Below are positions 1 through 7,982 of a DNA stretch of 64,000 bases, piece after piece (position 1 is the stretch's first letter; each line of letters opens with the position of its first letter). Under the pieces are notes generated by a model, which was not told the DNA's origin, ran no database searches, and worked only from the letters and a program-made list of their open reading frames with translations. Location of the stretch: positions 82,079 through 146,078 of the forward strand of contig CAJYPK010000042.1 of assembly GCA_913776615.1 (NCBI GenBank). The letters run 5' to 3'. Both the position numbers and the translations under genes were made by a program. This DNA comes from an uncultured Hymenobacter sp. GTDB lineage: Bacteria; Bacteroidota; Bacteroidia; Cytophagales; Hymenobacteraceae.

Positions 1-135
1 GAGCGACTCCGCCAGCGTAGCCCGGTCGGGTGCATCATCGGCCCGCTCCCAGTCGAATTCTATTTGCCGCAATCGGGCTGCGGCGTAGCTGTGTGCCTCC
101 TGCTGCTTGAGCCATTCCTGAATAAGGTTTTGCAT
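1..135 (-). CDS. Hypothetical protein, partial (C-terminus beyond window)
   Basis: An open frame of 45 codons begins at the ATG at 133-135 on the minus strand and runs off the left edge. It starts MQNLIQEWLKQQEAH and is rich in Glu, Arg and Ala, consistent with a helix. No domain is recognisable in this short piece. It lies downstream of, and on the same strand as, the PD-(D/E)XK nuclease-like gene with a 43-bp gap, so the two may be co-transcribed. The full gene is needed to name it. Confidence 0.5.
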   Translation of the reverse strand, partial: MQNLIQEWLKQQEAHSYAAARLRQIEFDWERADDAPDRATLAESL

Positions 136-178
136 GGTGAAGTTTGTTGTAAATTAGTTGAAATTCAGCGAGCTAATC

Positions 179-1318
179 TTAGGGCGCCGGTGGCGCGGGC
201 ACGGCTAGCCACTTGGGCTCCAGCGGCTGCCAGTCGGTTGCCAGGGCCGCCGCGATTTCCCGCGTCAGCTCGTCCAGGGTGGTGCCCAGGAAAGGATAAA
301 CTTTGCCCATGACCAGCTCATTGTACACCTTCAGCCAGGGCAGGTACCCAATGCCCGCCTCGCGGGCCTCTGGCAGGTTGGTGAGGTAAGCGCGCCAGGC
401 GGCCACTTCGCTCTTGTGGGAGCCGCCGGCATAAAAGGTAATGGCAAAGCTGGGCGGCTTCGCCAAGTCGAGGATATCGCCGTAGAAAACGATGTAGCGC
501 AAGCCCGAGCGGGCCGCGTGCCGGATGTCCAGCCGGTCGTTGAATACGCCGCCCGGCAGGTAGGCCGACCCGAAGGCTTCGGCCACGGTAGCGGCCAGCC
601 CGGCCGGAGTGATGCTGTTAATCAGCTGCTGCGCCTGGGCCAGGGCGCTGCGATGCCGCTGCGCGTAATCGAAGGCCACGGTGAAGGCGTCGGGAGAGGT
701 ATCGCTCATTTGTTTAAGATGGTCAAGAAAGTGAAGCAGTACCGGCAGGTAGCGCGGATGGGCCTGGCCCACTGCCGGCCCTAAGCGCAGCTCGACGGCG
801 CGGGCCAGCTCCAGGTGGGTGATGTATAGCCAGGGATGCTCAACGGCTTCGGCCCGTTTGCCCAGCACAATGCCCACTTTGTAGGCCAGGTTGGGAATGC
901 TGGCCCAGTAGTTCGTCAGGTTGTTGGCGACCCAGTGATTGACTTTATTTTCAATCAAAAGGACGAAGCTGGCCCCCTGCAGCGAGCGTTCCGCCGGCCC
1001 GTCGTGCACCAGCAAATCCAGCGCCTGGCCGAGTTTCATCGGGTATTCTCGCGCCGCGTGGGTTGGCCCAAGCGAGGTGGGGCGCTCGGCTGGCTCTGCC
1101 CCTTTGCGATGGACTACATCCAGCAGGGCCTCCCGAAACAGTGAGCCCAGCCCGTGGGGCGCGCCCGAGCGGAAGAAGAACGCATACGTATTGCTCAGCG
1201 GCAATTCGCGGTGGTCAATGCCGGCGATGGAAAAGAAGGTCGGCAAGGCCTCCGGCAGCGCCGGAAAACGAGTCGTGCGCAGGAAGTGCTGCAGGCTGGC
1301 CGGAACAAGTGCATTCAT
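179..1318 (-). CDS. PD-(D/E)XK nuclease-like protein
   Basis: A protein of about 379 aa. Its middle carries the pattern LDLLVHD followed about 20 residues later by IENKVNHW, matching the D...(D/E)xK core of PD-(D/E)XK nuclease superfamily proteins of the PDDEXK_4 type. The family usually cuts DNA or is a decayed relative; substrate and partner cannot be told here. The frame is open for 28 more codons upstream, but that stretch (MSRPARGRHRAG...) is not protein-like, so MNALVPASL at 1318 was chosen as start. The C-terminus is rich in Ala and Pro. Family assignment is fairly sure; function is inferred. Confidence 0.75.
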   Translation of the reverse strand: MNALVPASLQHFLRTTRFPALPEALPTFFSIAGIDHRELPLSNTYAFFFRSGAPHGLGSLFREALLDVVHRKGAEPAERPTSLGPTHAAREYPMKLGQALDLLVHDGPAERSLQGASFVLLIENKVNHWVANNLTNYWASIPNLAYKVGIVLGKRAEAVEHPWLYITHLELARAVELRLGPAVGQAHPRYLPVLLHFLDHLKQMSDTSPDAFTVAFDYAQRHRSALAQAQQLINSITPAGLAATVAEAFGSAYLPGGVFNDRLDIRHAARSGLRYIVFYGDILDLAKPPSFAITFYAGGSHKSEVAAWRAYLTNLPEAREAGIGYLPWLKVYNELVMGKVYPFLGTTLDELTREIAAALATDWQPLEPKWLAVPAPPAP

Positions 1319-1546
1319 AGGGTGAAAGTAGAACAGTTGTGCATACCAGCCCGCCCAAGCGGCATGCCCCGCCCGATGGCGGCCCCGCGCCGGCCTGCTC
1401 AATTAGAAAAAAGCGTTTCGCTGGTTGTGTTTGTCCGCTGCGCTCGGCCGCCCGCCCCGGCCACGCCCACGGGTGGGCGGGCTCGCCGGGCATTCCGCCC
1501 CACTCCCCCGCCCACCCTCCGGCTTAGGCCACCCTCCATAGCGGCG

Positions 1547-1585
1547 CTCGAACCACCCCGGCGGAAAACGCCGGGGCCATTCGAG
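1547..1585. repeat. Symmetrical hairpin
   Basis: Outer arms CTCGAA/TTCGAG (1547-1552, 1580-1585) flank CCA/CCA bulges. Inside is a perfect 8-bp stem CCCCGGCG/CGCCGGGG (1556-1563, 1569-1576) with a GAAAA loop. There is no T-run, so it is not an obvious terminator. Confidence 0.6.
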
Positions 1586-1708
1586 AGGTTTGTGGTCCGC
1601 TGCGCTCGGCTTCCCACCCACTGCCCAAGTCCATCGGGGCCGGCACTGCGGTACCCCTGCGTTGCCAGTCCCGACCAGCTTGGGCCTGCTAGGCCCTGGT
1701 GAGCTATC

Positions 1709-1756
1709 CGCATCCGGCCGGGGCCGCTCGGAAAGGAGCCGCCCCGGCCGGATGCG
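1709..1756. repeat. Long hairpin with 16-bp perfect arms
   Basis: Arms at 1709-1724 and 1741-1756 are perfect reverse complements (CGCATCCGGCCGGGGC). After a C/C mismatch, an inner GCTC/GAGC stem closes on a GGAAAG loop. It could be a REP-like element or a transcript-end structure. It is not followed by a U-tract. Confidence 0.65.
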
Positions 1757-1933
1757 CTACAACGAGGGCAATGGGGCAAAAAATGCGCGGCAGGCAATAG
1801 CAATAATATACTTTTTAACTTGCATTTTATGTTGTAAAACTTGCAAAAAATGCAACTAATTAAATTGAATTTCGATTTAGACAATGAGCAGTTAGAAGTC
1901 TGATTGCCTTGCTTGTATCGCTAAATATTACGT

Positions 1934-2317
1934 ATGCAAACGCTCCGCCCCGCCCGCCGTATTCCCGCCGCTCGTTTGGCTCGCCTCCGGGTGGCCGCCG
2001 CCGCCAAAGCCGAAGCCCGCCAGGATGCGGAGCTGCAGTTGCTGGCTCCTACGCCCGAGTTTGCCGCTGTGCCCCGCCTGACGGCGCTGCCGGGCGGGCT
2101 GCATTGGTCGGGGCCGGGGCAGGTGCCGGCGGTCAGCGCTACCGTGCGCGTGAACCGGCACGGCCAGCCCGAGCCGGCTACCGTGGTGGCTTACTGCCAC
2201 GCGGCGGGGTTTCTGGGGCTGGTGGTGGAGCCCCAGCCGCCGGTGAAGCGGCGAAGCCAGCCAAGGAGCCCGCGCGCCAATTGCGTTTTCGGTAGCCAGG
2301 TGGCCCTGGCTGCCTAA
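1934..2317 (+). CDS. Small plasmid protein of unknown function, copy A (possibly frameshifted)
   Basis: A 127-aa protein. Residues around 45-105 align with the protein at 2503-2964: both show AAV..L..LP..L.WSG....VPA...RV and then a KAYFHAEGYLG-like block (here VAYCHAAGFLG) and an FG motif. They are therefore tandem paralogues. Copy A stops soon after the FG motif, while copy B continues for about 65 residues. A different frame stays open from here into the small ORF at 2364, so copy A may have lost its acidic tail by frameshift near 2300. No known domain; function unknown. Confidence 0.55.
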   Translation: MQTLRPARRIPAARLARLRVAAAAKAEARQDAELQLLAPTPEFAAVPRLTALPGGLHWSGPGQVPAVSATVRVNRHGQPEPATVVAYCHAAGFLGLVVEPQPPVKRRSQPRSPRANCVFGSQVALAA

Positions 2318-2363
2318 TGCTTCTTCCAACGGGCCCGCAAGGGCATCATTTACAGCTTCTCAA

Positions 2364-2489
2364 ATGCCTGATTTAGCCCCCGGTGAAGTGCTGGAAGATT
2401 ATTACGACCCAGCGCATGAAGACGACCCTGACAGCCCCGCCGCCGCACCTGCTGCGATTAACCGGGCAGACTTGCCCGACTGGTTTTAA
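2364..2489 (+). CDS. Small acidic ORF, possibly the shifted tail of copy A
   Basis: A 41-aa frame starting MPDLAPGEVLEDYYDP, strongly acidic (many Asp and Glu), ending 13 bp before the ATG of copy B at 2503. The same frame is open upstream to at least 2283. It may be the original C-terminus of the protein at 1934 after a frameshift, since copy B also has an acidic tail. It could also be an independent small gene. Evidence is only composition and position. Confidence 0.3.
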   Translation: MPDLAPGEVLEDYYDPAHEDDPDSPAAAPAAINRADLPDWF

Positions 2490-2502
2490 CCCGTTCAGTT
2501 TT

Positions 2503-2964
2503 ATGCCAATGACACGCATCCCCGTCCCTACCGTCCCGCAGTGGGCGGCAGTGCAAACCCTGGCCGAATTGCCGGCCAACCTTACCTGGTCGGGTTCCCA
2601 GCCGGTCCCGGCCATCGGAGCCCGCGTGCGGGTGTACCTGAACAGCTTCGGCCCGGCCCTGGTCAAAGCCTACTTTCATGCCGAGGGCTATTTGGGGGTG
2701 GTGTGCCTTCCCGACCAACTACCGGCCTGGTTTCAGCAGCAAAATCCGGGCGTGCTGGAAGGCCATTTCTTCGGGCGGGAGCTGGAGCCGTTTCGGCCAG
2801 TGTCGGCCATGCCCCAATTTCCTGCTCATGCCATGGCCGAGGAGCTCGCGCGCGCGGAGCACGGATTAGGCCAGGCAGAGGAAGCCAACGCGCAAATGTT
2901 TGGCCAGCCGGCTGCTGATGACTGGATACCTGATTATCCCTTGCCCGACGACGATAGCGAGTAG
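2503..2964 (+). CDS. Small plasmid protein of unknown function, copy B
   Basis: About 153 aa when started at MPMTRIPVPTVPQW (2503); the longer frame from 2383 has an unlikely N-terminus. It aligns with copy A at 1934 over the WSG...VPA...RV and KAYFHAEGYLG blocks, suggesting a small beta-rich fold. The tail is acidic (YPLPDDDSE). Such short proteins accompany replication genes on Hymenobacter-type replicons, but no biochemical role is known to me. Confidence 0.65.
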   Translation: MPMTRIPVPTVPQWAAVQTLAELPANLTWSGSQPVPAIGARVRVYLNSFGPALVKAYFHAEGYLGVVCLPDQLPAWFQQQNPGVLEGHFFGRELEPFRPVSAMPQFPAHAMAEELARAEHGLGQAEEANAQMFGQPAADDWIPDYPLPDDDSE

Positions 2965-3103
2965 ACCCGCGCCGGCACTGAACCACCCTTGACCGTATAG
3001 GCGGAGTAGGCTTTGCGCCCACTTGCTTACTTACAAAATTTCCTGCTTCTACTGACGTTTTATGTCGCTGGTGTATCTTGTAGGGGTTAAAGCAACCCGT
3101 ACT

Positions 3104-3382
3104 ATGAAGCTTATTCCGCAGGTAACCATCGAAGCCCACACCTTGGACGACCTCATCAAAGCCAGCAAGTCGACCTACTACAAACTGGCCGATACCTGGG
3201 GCATCGACTACCGCACGGCCATCCGCCGGGCCGAGAATCCAGACACGCTAACCATCGGGGAGCTGCGCCGGCTCGCGGAGTTGCTGGGGCTCGACCCGGC
3301 CGATGTTTTTGCCGTCATCCGGCAGCAACTCAAGGATGTGCCACCGCCCGTGAACCGCAAGAAAAAGAATGCACCTGAGTAA
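3104..3382 (+). CDS. Small helix-turn-helix-like protein, copy A
   Basis: About 92 aa from MKLIPQVTIEAHTLDDL; the 14 extra codons upstream look non-coding. The body reads like a short XRE-type fold: TYYKLADTWGIDYRTAIRR (recognition-type helices), then LTIGELRRLAELLGLDPADVFAVI. It is paralogous to the protein at 3574 over this whole stretch. It probably binds DNA and, lying beside the replication initiator, may regulate copy number or rep expression. The regulatory role is inference. Confidence 0.6.
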   Translation: MKLIPQVTIEAHTLDDLIKASKSTYYKLADTWGIDYRTAIRRAENPDTLTIGELRRLAELLGLDPADVFAVIRQQLKDVPPPVNRKKKNAPE

Positions 3383-3573
3383 AAGCTATTCTGTATGCCC
3401 AGCCGTTGGCTTAGGAGTAGGGTTTATTTTGCAATTGTAAAAAAACAGTCGTAAGTAGATTTTAAGAACATAAAACGCCAATTTTAGGTAATTTACTGCC
3501 TGCTTGGCTAACTTTTCTGCGCTTTTTCGGTTTCTTTACGCACTTCAAACGGTTTCTTTTTTATACTAAACCA

Positions 3574-3864
3574 ATGCCTAAAGAACCTTCTCCCACCGTC
3601 GCCTTCACCGAGCCACTAACCAGCCCGCCCCGGATTCATCAGCTGAGCACCCTGGCCGAGCTGCTGGAAGTGGCCGGTACCCGCAAGCGCATTGTCGAGG
3701 CCTGGGGAGTTTCGGCCCGGACTTACGACACGCGCAAAAAAAGCCCCGGCACCTGCACCATCGAGGAAGTGCAGCAGTTGGCCCGGGTGCTGCAGGTATC
3801 CGAAGACGCGCTATTTGCCATCGTGCGCCACCAGGCGGCCCCGCCAGCCGCTACCGGGGCATAA
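3574..3864 (+). CDS. Small helix-turn-helix-like protein, copy B
   Basis: A 96-aa protein with the same layout as the one at 3104: TLAELLEVAG, then IVEAWGVSARTYDTRKK, then CTIEEVQQLARVLQVSEDALFAIVRHQ. This is an XRE-like core with no extra domain. The gene is convergent with rep, whose end lies 20 bp downstream (3885). A role in replication control is likely from position but not shown. Confidence 0.6.
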   Translation: MPKEPSPTVAFTEPLTSPPRIHQLSTLAELLEVAGTRKRIVEAWGVSARTYDTRKKSPGTCTIEEVQQLARVLQVSEDALFAIVRHQAAPPAATGA

Positions 3865-3884
3865 TGAGTGGCCAGGCCAGCGGC

Positions 3885-4829
3885 TCAGCGCAAGCCGCAG
3901 ATTTTCAAAAACAAGCCGCCCGGGTTTTTGGTCGCCTTTACCTTGTCGGTTTTCAGCTGGTAGGTGAACTTGAACAGCTGGTCCAGGTGCTTGGGGTCGC
4001 CCAGAATCTGCGCCACGAGCTGCGGCTGGGTGATGCCCAGCGCCTCCAGGTGCTGCCGCGCCGAGAAAGCGCGCGCATCCTCGGCCGGCTGCTCAAACGG
4101 AATCGGCAGCTGCTGGGGCTGCTGCCGGGCAATGGTGAAACGCACGGCATCGTAGGCCCGGCCCTTCTTGACCAGCACGTAGTCGATGCGCAGGTCGGTG
4201 TGCTCGCTGACCTGGCGCACGGCAATGTCCAGCACCCGGGCCTTGAGCTGGCTGATGTTCTGAAACAACTCCGGCTCCTTGCCTTTCGGGTCTTTCAGGC
4301 TCAGCATCTGCTTGAACTCATCGAGCGGGTACGTGCGCGTGGCCTCTTTGTCCTTCCATTGGCTTACAAGCTGGTAAATACGCTTGGCGTACTTACTACT
4401 CAGCTTCAGCGCCGAGTGCAGCTGGTAAGAGGTGAAATTCTCTTTCAGATTGAACAGGTAGGGCCGAATCGGAGTCGACAGCTGAATCTGCAGGCAGCCC
4501 TTGCCCTTGATGTACTCCACCCGCTGAAACATCCACAGCTGCTGGTAGGTCCGGTCACTTTCCACCTCGAACATGCGCGAGCCCATATCGGCGGTGGCTT
4601 CGCGCAGCTGCTGGTAGTTCCACTGCCGGCCGGTCAGGGCTTCCACGTCTTTCACGTAGATGGTGTATTCGCGGTCGGGCGCATCATCCCGCCGCAGGCG
4701 GGAAAGCAAGTAGAAGAAGATATCCAGCTGGCAGGCCGTATAGTCGTAGCGCGCCGCCGTAATGGCGTTGTGCTGGCGTACCACCGGAGTAACGGTCGGC
4801 TGGCCGGGAGTGATGTCGATTGGCTCCAT
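3885..4829 (-). CDS. rep: Plasmid replication initiator, Rep_3 type
   Basis: About 314 aa from MEPIDITPGQP. It matches the two-winged-helix Rep_3 initiators: VVRQHNAITAARYDYTACQLDIFFYLLS near the N-terminus, then YTIYVKDVEALTG, FNLKENFTSYQL and LSSKYAKRIYQLVSQWKD, then a YPLDEFKQMLSL winged-helix segment. Such proteins bind iterons and open the origin. The upstream region (4905-5004) carries five direct repeats of the expected kind. This gene is the best evidence that the window is, or derives from, a plasmid. The seven codons before the chosen Met are optional. Confidence 0.92.
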   Translation of the reverse strand: MEPIDITPGQPTVTPVVRQHNAITAARYDYTACQLDIFFYLLSRLRRDDAPDREYTIYVKDVEALTGRQWNYQQLREATADMGSRMFEVESDRTYQQLWMFQRVEYIKGKGCLQIQLSTPIRPYLFNLKENFTSYQLHSALKLSSKYAKRIYQLVSQWKDKEATRTYPLDEFKQMLSLKDPKGKEPELFQNISQLKARVLDIAVRQVSEHTDLRIDYVLVKKGRAYDAVRFTIARQQPQQLPIPFEQPAEDARAFSARQHLEALGITQPQLVAQILGDPKHLDQLFKFTYQLKTDKVKATKNPGGLFLKICGLR

Positions 4830-5546
4830 AGGTGGGAAGGCAGGAAGCAAATGTAATCACTGGCAGTATAAAAAACCACAGTGGTTATTGAGAGTGGTTA
4901 TTCACTTATAAAACGTGGTATTAAAGCTTATAAAACGTGGTAGTTGGCTTATAAAACGTGGTTTAAAAGGTATAAAAAGTGGTTTTTCGCTTATAAAAAG
5001 TGGTTTTATATCTTTTTATACTATTGATTATCAGTAACTTATGAGCCCTACAAATAGACAAGTAAAAAAAATAATCACAAGCTTGTTGTTCCCTTCCATC
5101 GTAAGCTTTAAGAGTGGGTGGTTCGGTATGGGAACGACAGGAAACAACAAAAAACAACAAAAGAGGCAAAATAAAAGCATACGCCCACGGTGATTGCACT
5201 TTAACAATAATGAATTTTACTTTGCTAAGTAAAAACCACTTTTCATAAGCTACTACAGCCCCTCTCAACTTCCAAGAAACCACCCTCATAAATTGTACTT
5301 TTATACTGTCCTGCCGCTGATTGCGGAGGATGATACGCTTCTACTAACTTTTTACTAATATTTAACTAACAACGAATTACCACGTTTTATAAGTCTCTCC
5401 CCTGCTGCATTTGTAAACTAGCACGTTTTATAAGCATCAGCTTTAGCAAGCCCGTTGCCCAACTGCTAACCGCTCAAAAGCACGGCGGTGGCCATACCAG
5501 CCGTGGAAGCCCTGCACTTACCGGCATTGTTTCGCACTTTTACCCG
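4830..5546. other. Probable replication origin region
   Basis: An AT-rich, gene-free block between rep and the gene at 5547. It holds the iteron array (4905-5004) and three more copies of the same core in the opposite orientation: 5235-5249 with one mismatch, 5379-5393, and 5420-5434 with one mismatch. A 17-bp sequence ACTAACTTTTTACTAAT at 5343-5359 recurs at 10552-10568 before the mobilization genes. The opposed repeat sets resemble origin versus control arrays of Rep_3 plasmids. Confidence 0.75.
4905..5004 (+). repeat. Iterons: five direct repeats, 21-22 bp apart
   Basis: Copies of CTTATAAAACGTGGT or close variants start at 4905, 4927, 4948, 4969 and 4990. The last two read AAAAAGTGGT instead of AAAACGTGGT. 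The spacing equals two helical turns, as expected for Rep_3 binding sites. Confidence 0.88.
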
Positions 5547-5927
5547 ATGGAAGACCTGCTCCAGCCCCGGCACCCGCTCGCTAAGCACCACCAGGCACAG
5601 TTGGCGTTTCTAAGGGCACTGCCCGCCGAGCAGCGCCCTTACCACGCCCGATTGTTTCGCCTGGGTAACGCCACCTACCGCTACCAGCAGTTGGCGGCAG
5701 GGGAAGTGACGGAAGAAGACTACCGGGACTGGCTCGAAGGCTTACCAGCCAAGATGCGGGATGCGATTGAACAGGAGGGCTTTGAGAAGAGTAAGGGGAT
5801 ACTGGGCCTGCGGCGGCACGCGCTGGAGCGCCGCGACGTTGGCTACGCAGCGTTCATGCAGCAACTTCTGTCCCCCGAAGACTGGGCCTACGAGCAGCAA
5901 CTTAGCCAGTCGCCCCCATCCAGTTAA
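5547..5927 (+). CDS. Plasmid protein of unknown function
   Basis: A 126-aa soluble protein starting MEDLLQPRHPLAKHHQ, mostly helical by composition, with many Gln, Glu, Arg and Leu and no Cys. No motif is recognised. It starts just after the origin repeats and is followed by a strong hairpin at 5998-6039, so it is probably a single-gene unit of the replication region. Function unknown. Confidence 0.6.
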   Translation: MEDLLQPRHPLAKHHQAQLAFLRALPAEQRPYHARLFRLGNATYRYQQLAAGEVTEEDYRDWLEGLPAKMRDAIEQEGFEKSKGILGLRRHALERRDVGYAAFMQQLLSPEDWAYEQQLSQSPPSS

Positions 5928-5997
5928 ATTCAGATGCTGAGAAACTGGAAGTGGTTATCGGGAAGGGCGCTGCCCTTCGTCAAGATGCTCGGTTACA

Positions 5998-6039
5998 GCA
6001 AGGCCCGCCCGAAAGCAGGCGCTTTTGGGCGGGCCTTGC
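5998..6039. terminator. Strong hairpin between convergent genes
   Basis: 13-bp perfect arms GCAAGGCCCGCCC (5998-6010) and its complement (6027-6039), loop of 16 nt. It lies between the ends of the convergent genes at 5547 and 6077. No clean U-run, so its terminator role is inferred from position. Confidence 0.6.
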
Positions 6040-6076
6040 CGCAAGCTAAAGAAAGGCTTTCCGCTGGTAAGTGAAT

Positions 6077-6928
6077 TCAGCTGCCTTCCGCCGGGGGTAA
6101 CGGCTTCAACTCCCCCATCTCCCCACGGGCGTACCGGCGGCGAATCTCGGCCATTTGTTCGGGGGTAGTGGCCACGAACGGGCCGCCGTAGAGAATGGGC
6201 TCGTGGAGGGGCGTGCCGCTGCCGAACATGAATTCCAAGCCTTCGGCCTGGGCTTTTAGCGTGATGCTTTCCCCGGCTACTGAATAATTAATCAGGGTTT
6301 GGGGCCGCACATCTTGCCCGCCGGTCTTCCCCCGGCCTTCCAGGCCATACACAAACGCCATCGGCTGGGTGGTGAGCGTAAGGCGCTGATGAGGTTTCAG
6401 ATAAACGTGCAGCAGGTCTATCGGGGTGACCATTTGATAGGGCGTACTTTGCCCGGCATAGGCTCCGTGCACGATGCGAACCAGCGCCTGTCCGGTTTCC
6501 ACTTCCGGCACCTGCTGCGGGTCGACGTGGATGGACCGGGGCGCAACCAAGCGGTTCGCTTCCGAGTGGTTAATCCAGATTTGAAAGCCCCGGGTTTCCA
6601 CCCCCTCAGTTTTGGGGTATTCGTCGTGGTGCATGCCGCGGCCCGCCTGCATGATGTGTAGGCCGCCGGGCTCGATGAAGCTTTGCCCGCTGAGGTCGTC
6701 GCGGTTGATAAAGCTGTCCGGACTATCCGGCCGCATGTAGGTCATCACCGAAATGCCGGCGTGCGGGTGCGGCCCAAAAACCGGCAGCGACATCCGGAAT
6801 TCCGAAAAAAACAGGAAAGGTTCGACCGGAAAATCCCGGGCGAATACGCCCACGCCGGTGAGGCCCGGAAAAATCGGATTGAAGGCCAGGGCCGACTTTT
6901 TTACCACGGTTTTGTGCAGGGTGCTCAT
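6077..6928 (-). CDS. Pirin family protein
   Basis: A 283-aa bicupin. The N-terminal cupin has the pirin metal-site pattern FGPHPHAGISVMTYM and later QAGRGMHHDEYP. The C-terminal cupin carries FMFGSGTPLHEPILYGGPFV, the usual pirin ending. Pirins bind Fe in the N-terminal cupin; some act as quercetin dioxygenases, others as regulators. Only 16 bp separates it from the upstream quinone reductase-like gene, so the two form an operon next to the divergent HxlR gene. A role in quinone/electrophile stress is plausible. Confidence 0.92.
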   Translation of the reverse strand: MSTLHKTVVKKSALAFNPIFPGLTGVGVFARDFPVEPFLFFSEFRMSLPVFGPHPHAGISVMTYMRPDSPDSFINRDDLSGQSFIEPGGLHIMQAGRGMHHDEYPKTEGVETRGFQIWINHSEANRLVAPRSIHVDPQQVPEVETGQALVRIVHGAYAGQSTPYQMVTPIDLLHVYLKPHQRLTLTTQPMAFVYGLEGRGKTGGQDVRPQTLINYSVAGESITLKAQAEGLEFMFGSGTPLHEPILYGGPFVATTPEQMAEIRRRYARGEMGELKPLPPAEGS

Positions 6929-6944
6929 CGTGCTTTTGCCGCGC

Positions 6945-7832
6945 TTAAGCCTTGCCGTAAACCGACTGCAGGTAACTGAAAACCGATTCCGGCTTCCGGC
7001 CCAGAATGGTTTCCAGCGTATTTGTCACTTTGGCAAATTCACCGTGCGCGACCGCGTGCTGCATCTCCGCATTGGCGGGGCCGAGCCAGGCCGGGGCACC
7101 GCTCTTGCGCAGGCTCTCCAGAAACGCCGGCACTTCGGGCGAAACGTAAGTGAATTTATCGCCGGTGATGGCCGTGAGCATGTCGGCAATGTCGGCCCAG
7201 GAAACGGCCTCGGAGCCAGTCAGCTCCAACACCCGGTTGTCGTATTTCCCGGTGTCATCCAGTGCAATGAGCGCGCCGGCCTCGCCCAGCTCCGCGCGCA
7301 GGGCATAAGACACCTTTCCGTTTTCGGCCGGCAGGTAAATCGTTTTGGTTTGTTCGATTTGCTTGCCCGCATACAGCGGAATCATATCGGAATACAGCGA
7401 CACCTGCAGCACCACGTACTTCATCCCGGAGCCGGCGATGGCCTTTTCGGTTATCAGGTGGGCCACCGTTTTGTTGCCCATCAAGCCGCCGTCTTCCCGG
7501 TCTTCCTTTCGCAACAGGCTGTAATAAATGATTTTCTCGACCCCGTTTTCCTGCGCGGCCCGAATCACATTCAAGTGCTGGGCGGCCCGGTGCTCCAGGT
7601 CGTTGCCGGACACCAGCACGATGGTTCCAATGCCCTTCGTGGCCGCCACGAGCGAGGGGTAATCGTTGTAGTCGCCAACGGCAATGTGAGCTCCCTTCTG
7701 CTGGAAATCCCCGGCCTTGGCCGCGTCGCGCACCAGCACCCTGACCAACGAAGCATCTGCCTTTTCTAACAGGGTGCTAGCGATAGCGGCACCCAACGGA
7801 CCGGTCACACCGGTTATAAGTATGGTTTTCAT
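6945..7832 (-). CDS. NAD(P)H-dependent quinone reductase-like protein, NmrA/YtfG family
   Basis: A 295-aa Rossmann protein with ITGVTGPLG at residues 6-14 (GxxGxxG type), followed by VRVLVRDAAKAG, and YYSLLRKED in place of the SDR Tyr-Lys pair. This fits the atypical SDR group containing E. coli YtfG (QOR2) and NmrA-like proteins, which reduce quinones with NADPH. It lies divergent from an HxlR regulator, the same arrangement as ytfG/ytfH. Substrate specificity is not visible. Confidence 0.88.
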   Translation of the reverse strand: MKTILITGVTGPLGAAIASTLLEKADASLVRVLVRDAAKAGDFQQKGAHIAVGDYNDYPSLVAATKGIGTIVLVSGNDLEHRAAQHLNVIRAAQENGVEKIIYYSLLRKEDREDGGLMGNKTVAHLITEKAIAGSGMKYVVLQVSLYSDMIPLYAGKQIEQTKTIYLPAENGKVSYALRAELGEAGALIALDDTGKYDNRVLELTGSEAVSWADIADMLTAITGDKFTYVSPEVPAFLESLRKSGAPAWLGPANAEMQHAVAHGEFAKVTNTLETILGRKPESVFSYLQSVYGKA

Positions 7833-7941
7833 CTGGCCTTTACTGAAATTTGTGTAGTTACTTACCTAAAGTGACTTACTTTACGCAAGTCAAAGGTATC
7901 TGGCAAGCCAAACCAAAGTCAAGAAGGCACCTGTAATTCAG

Positions 7942-7963
7942 ATACTTACTTCGGGGTAAGTAT
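7942..7963. promoter_or_regulatory. Palindromic operator candidate for the HxlR regulator
   Basis: ATACTTAC-ttcggg-GTAAGTAT, perfect 8-bp arms, 19 bp before the HxlR start. ACTTAC also occurs twice as direct repeats at 7860-7865 and 7874-7879, closer to the divergent reductase gene. HxlR-type regulators bind such palindromes as dimers. Confidence 0.6.
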
Positions 7964-7982
7964 TGTTGATAATCACCGGAAT

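Larger units (their letters stand above)
1319..1933. other. GC-rich intergenic stretch with strong hairpins
   Basis: No convincing gene. The long open frames on both strands are Pro/Arg/Gly-rich shadows of GC-rich DNA. The block holds two near-copies of a short motif (CCGCTGCGCTCGGC near 1437 and 1596) and two strong inverted repeats listed separately. From about 1790 the sequence turns AT-rich, which probably holds the promoter of the gene at 1934. Confidence 0.6.

Noticed and set aside
1154..1884. Several Arg/Pro-rich frames on both strands
   Set aside because: Mutually overlapping, no motifs, located in hairpin-rich GC-rich DNA or antisense to the nuclease-like gene.
3864..4856. 330-codon plus-strand frame opposite rep
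   Set aside because: Shadow of the Rep_3 gene; its product has no recognisable domain and the rep frame is strongly supported.
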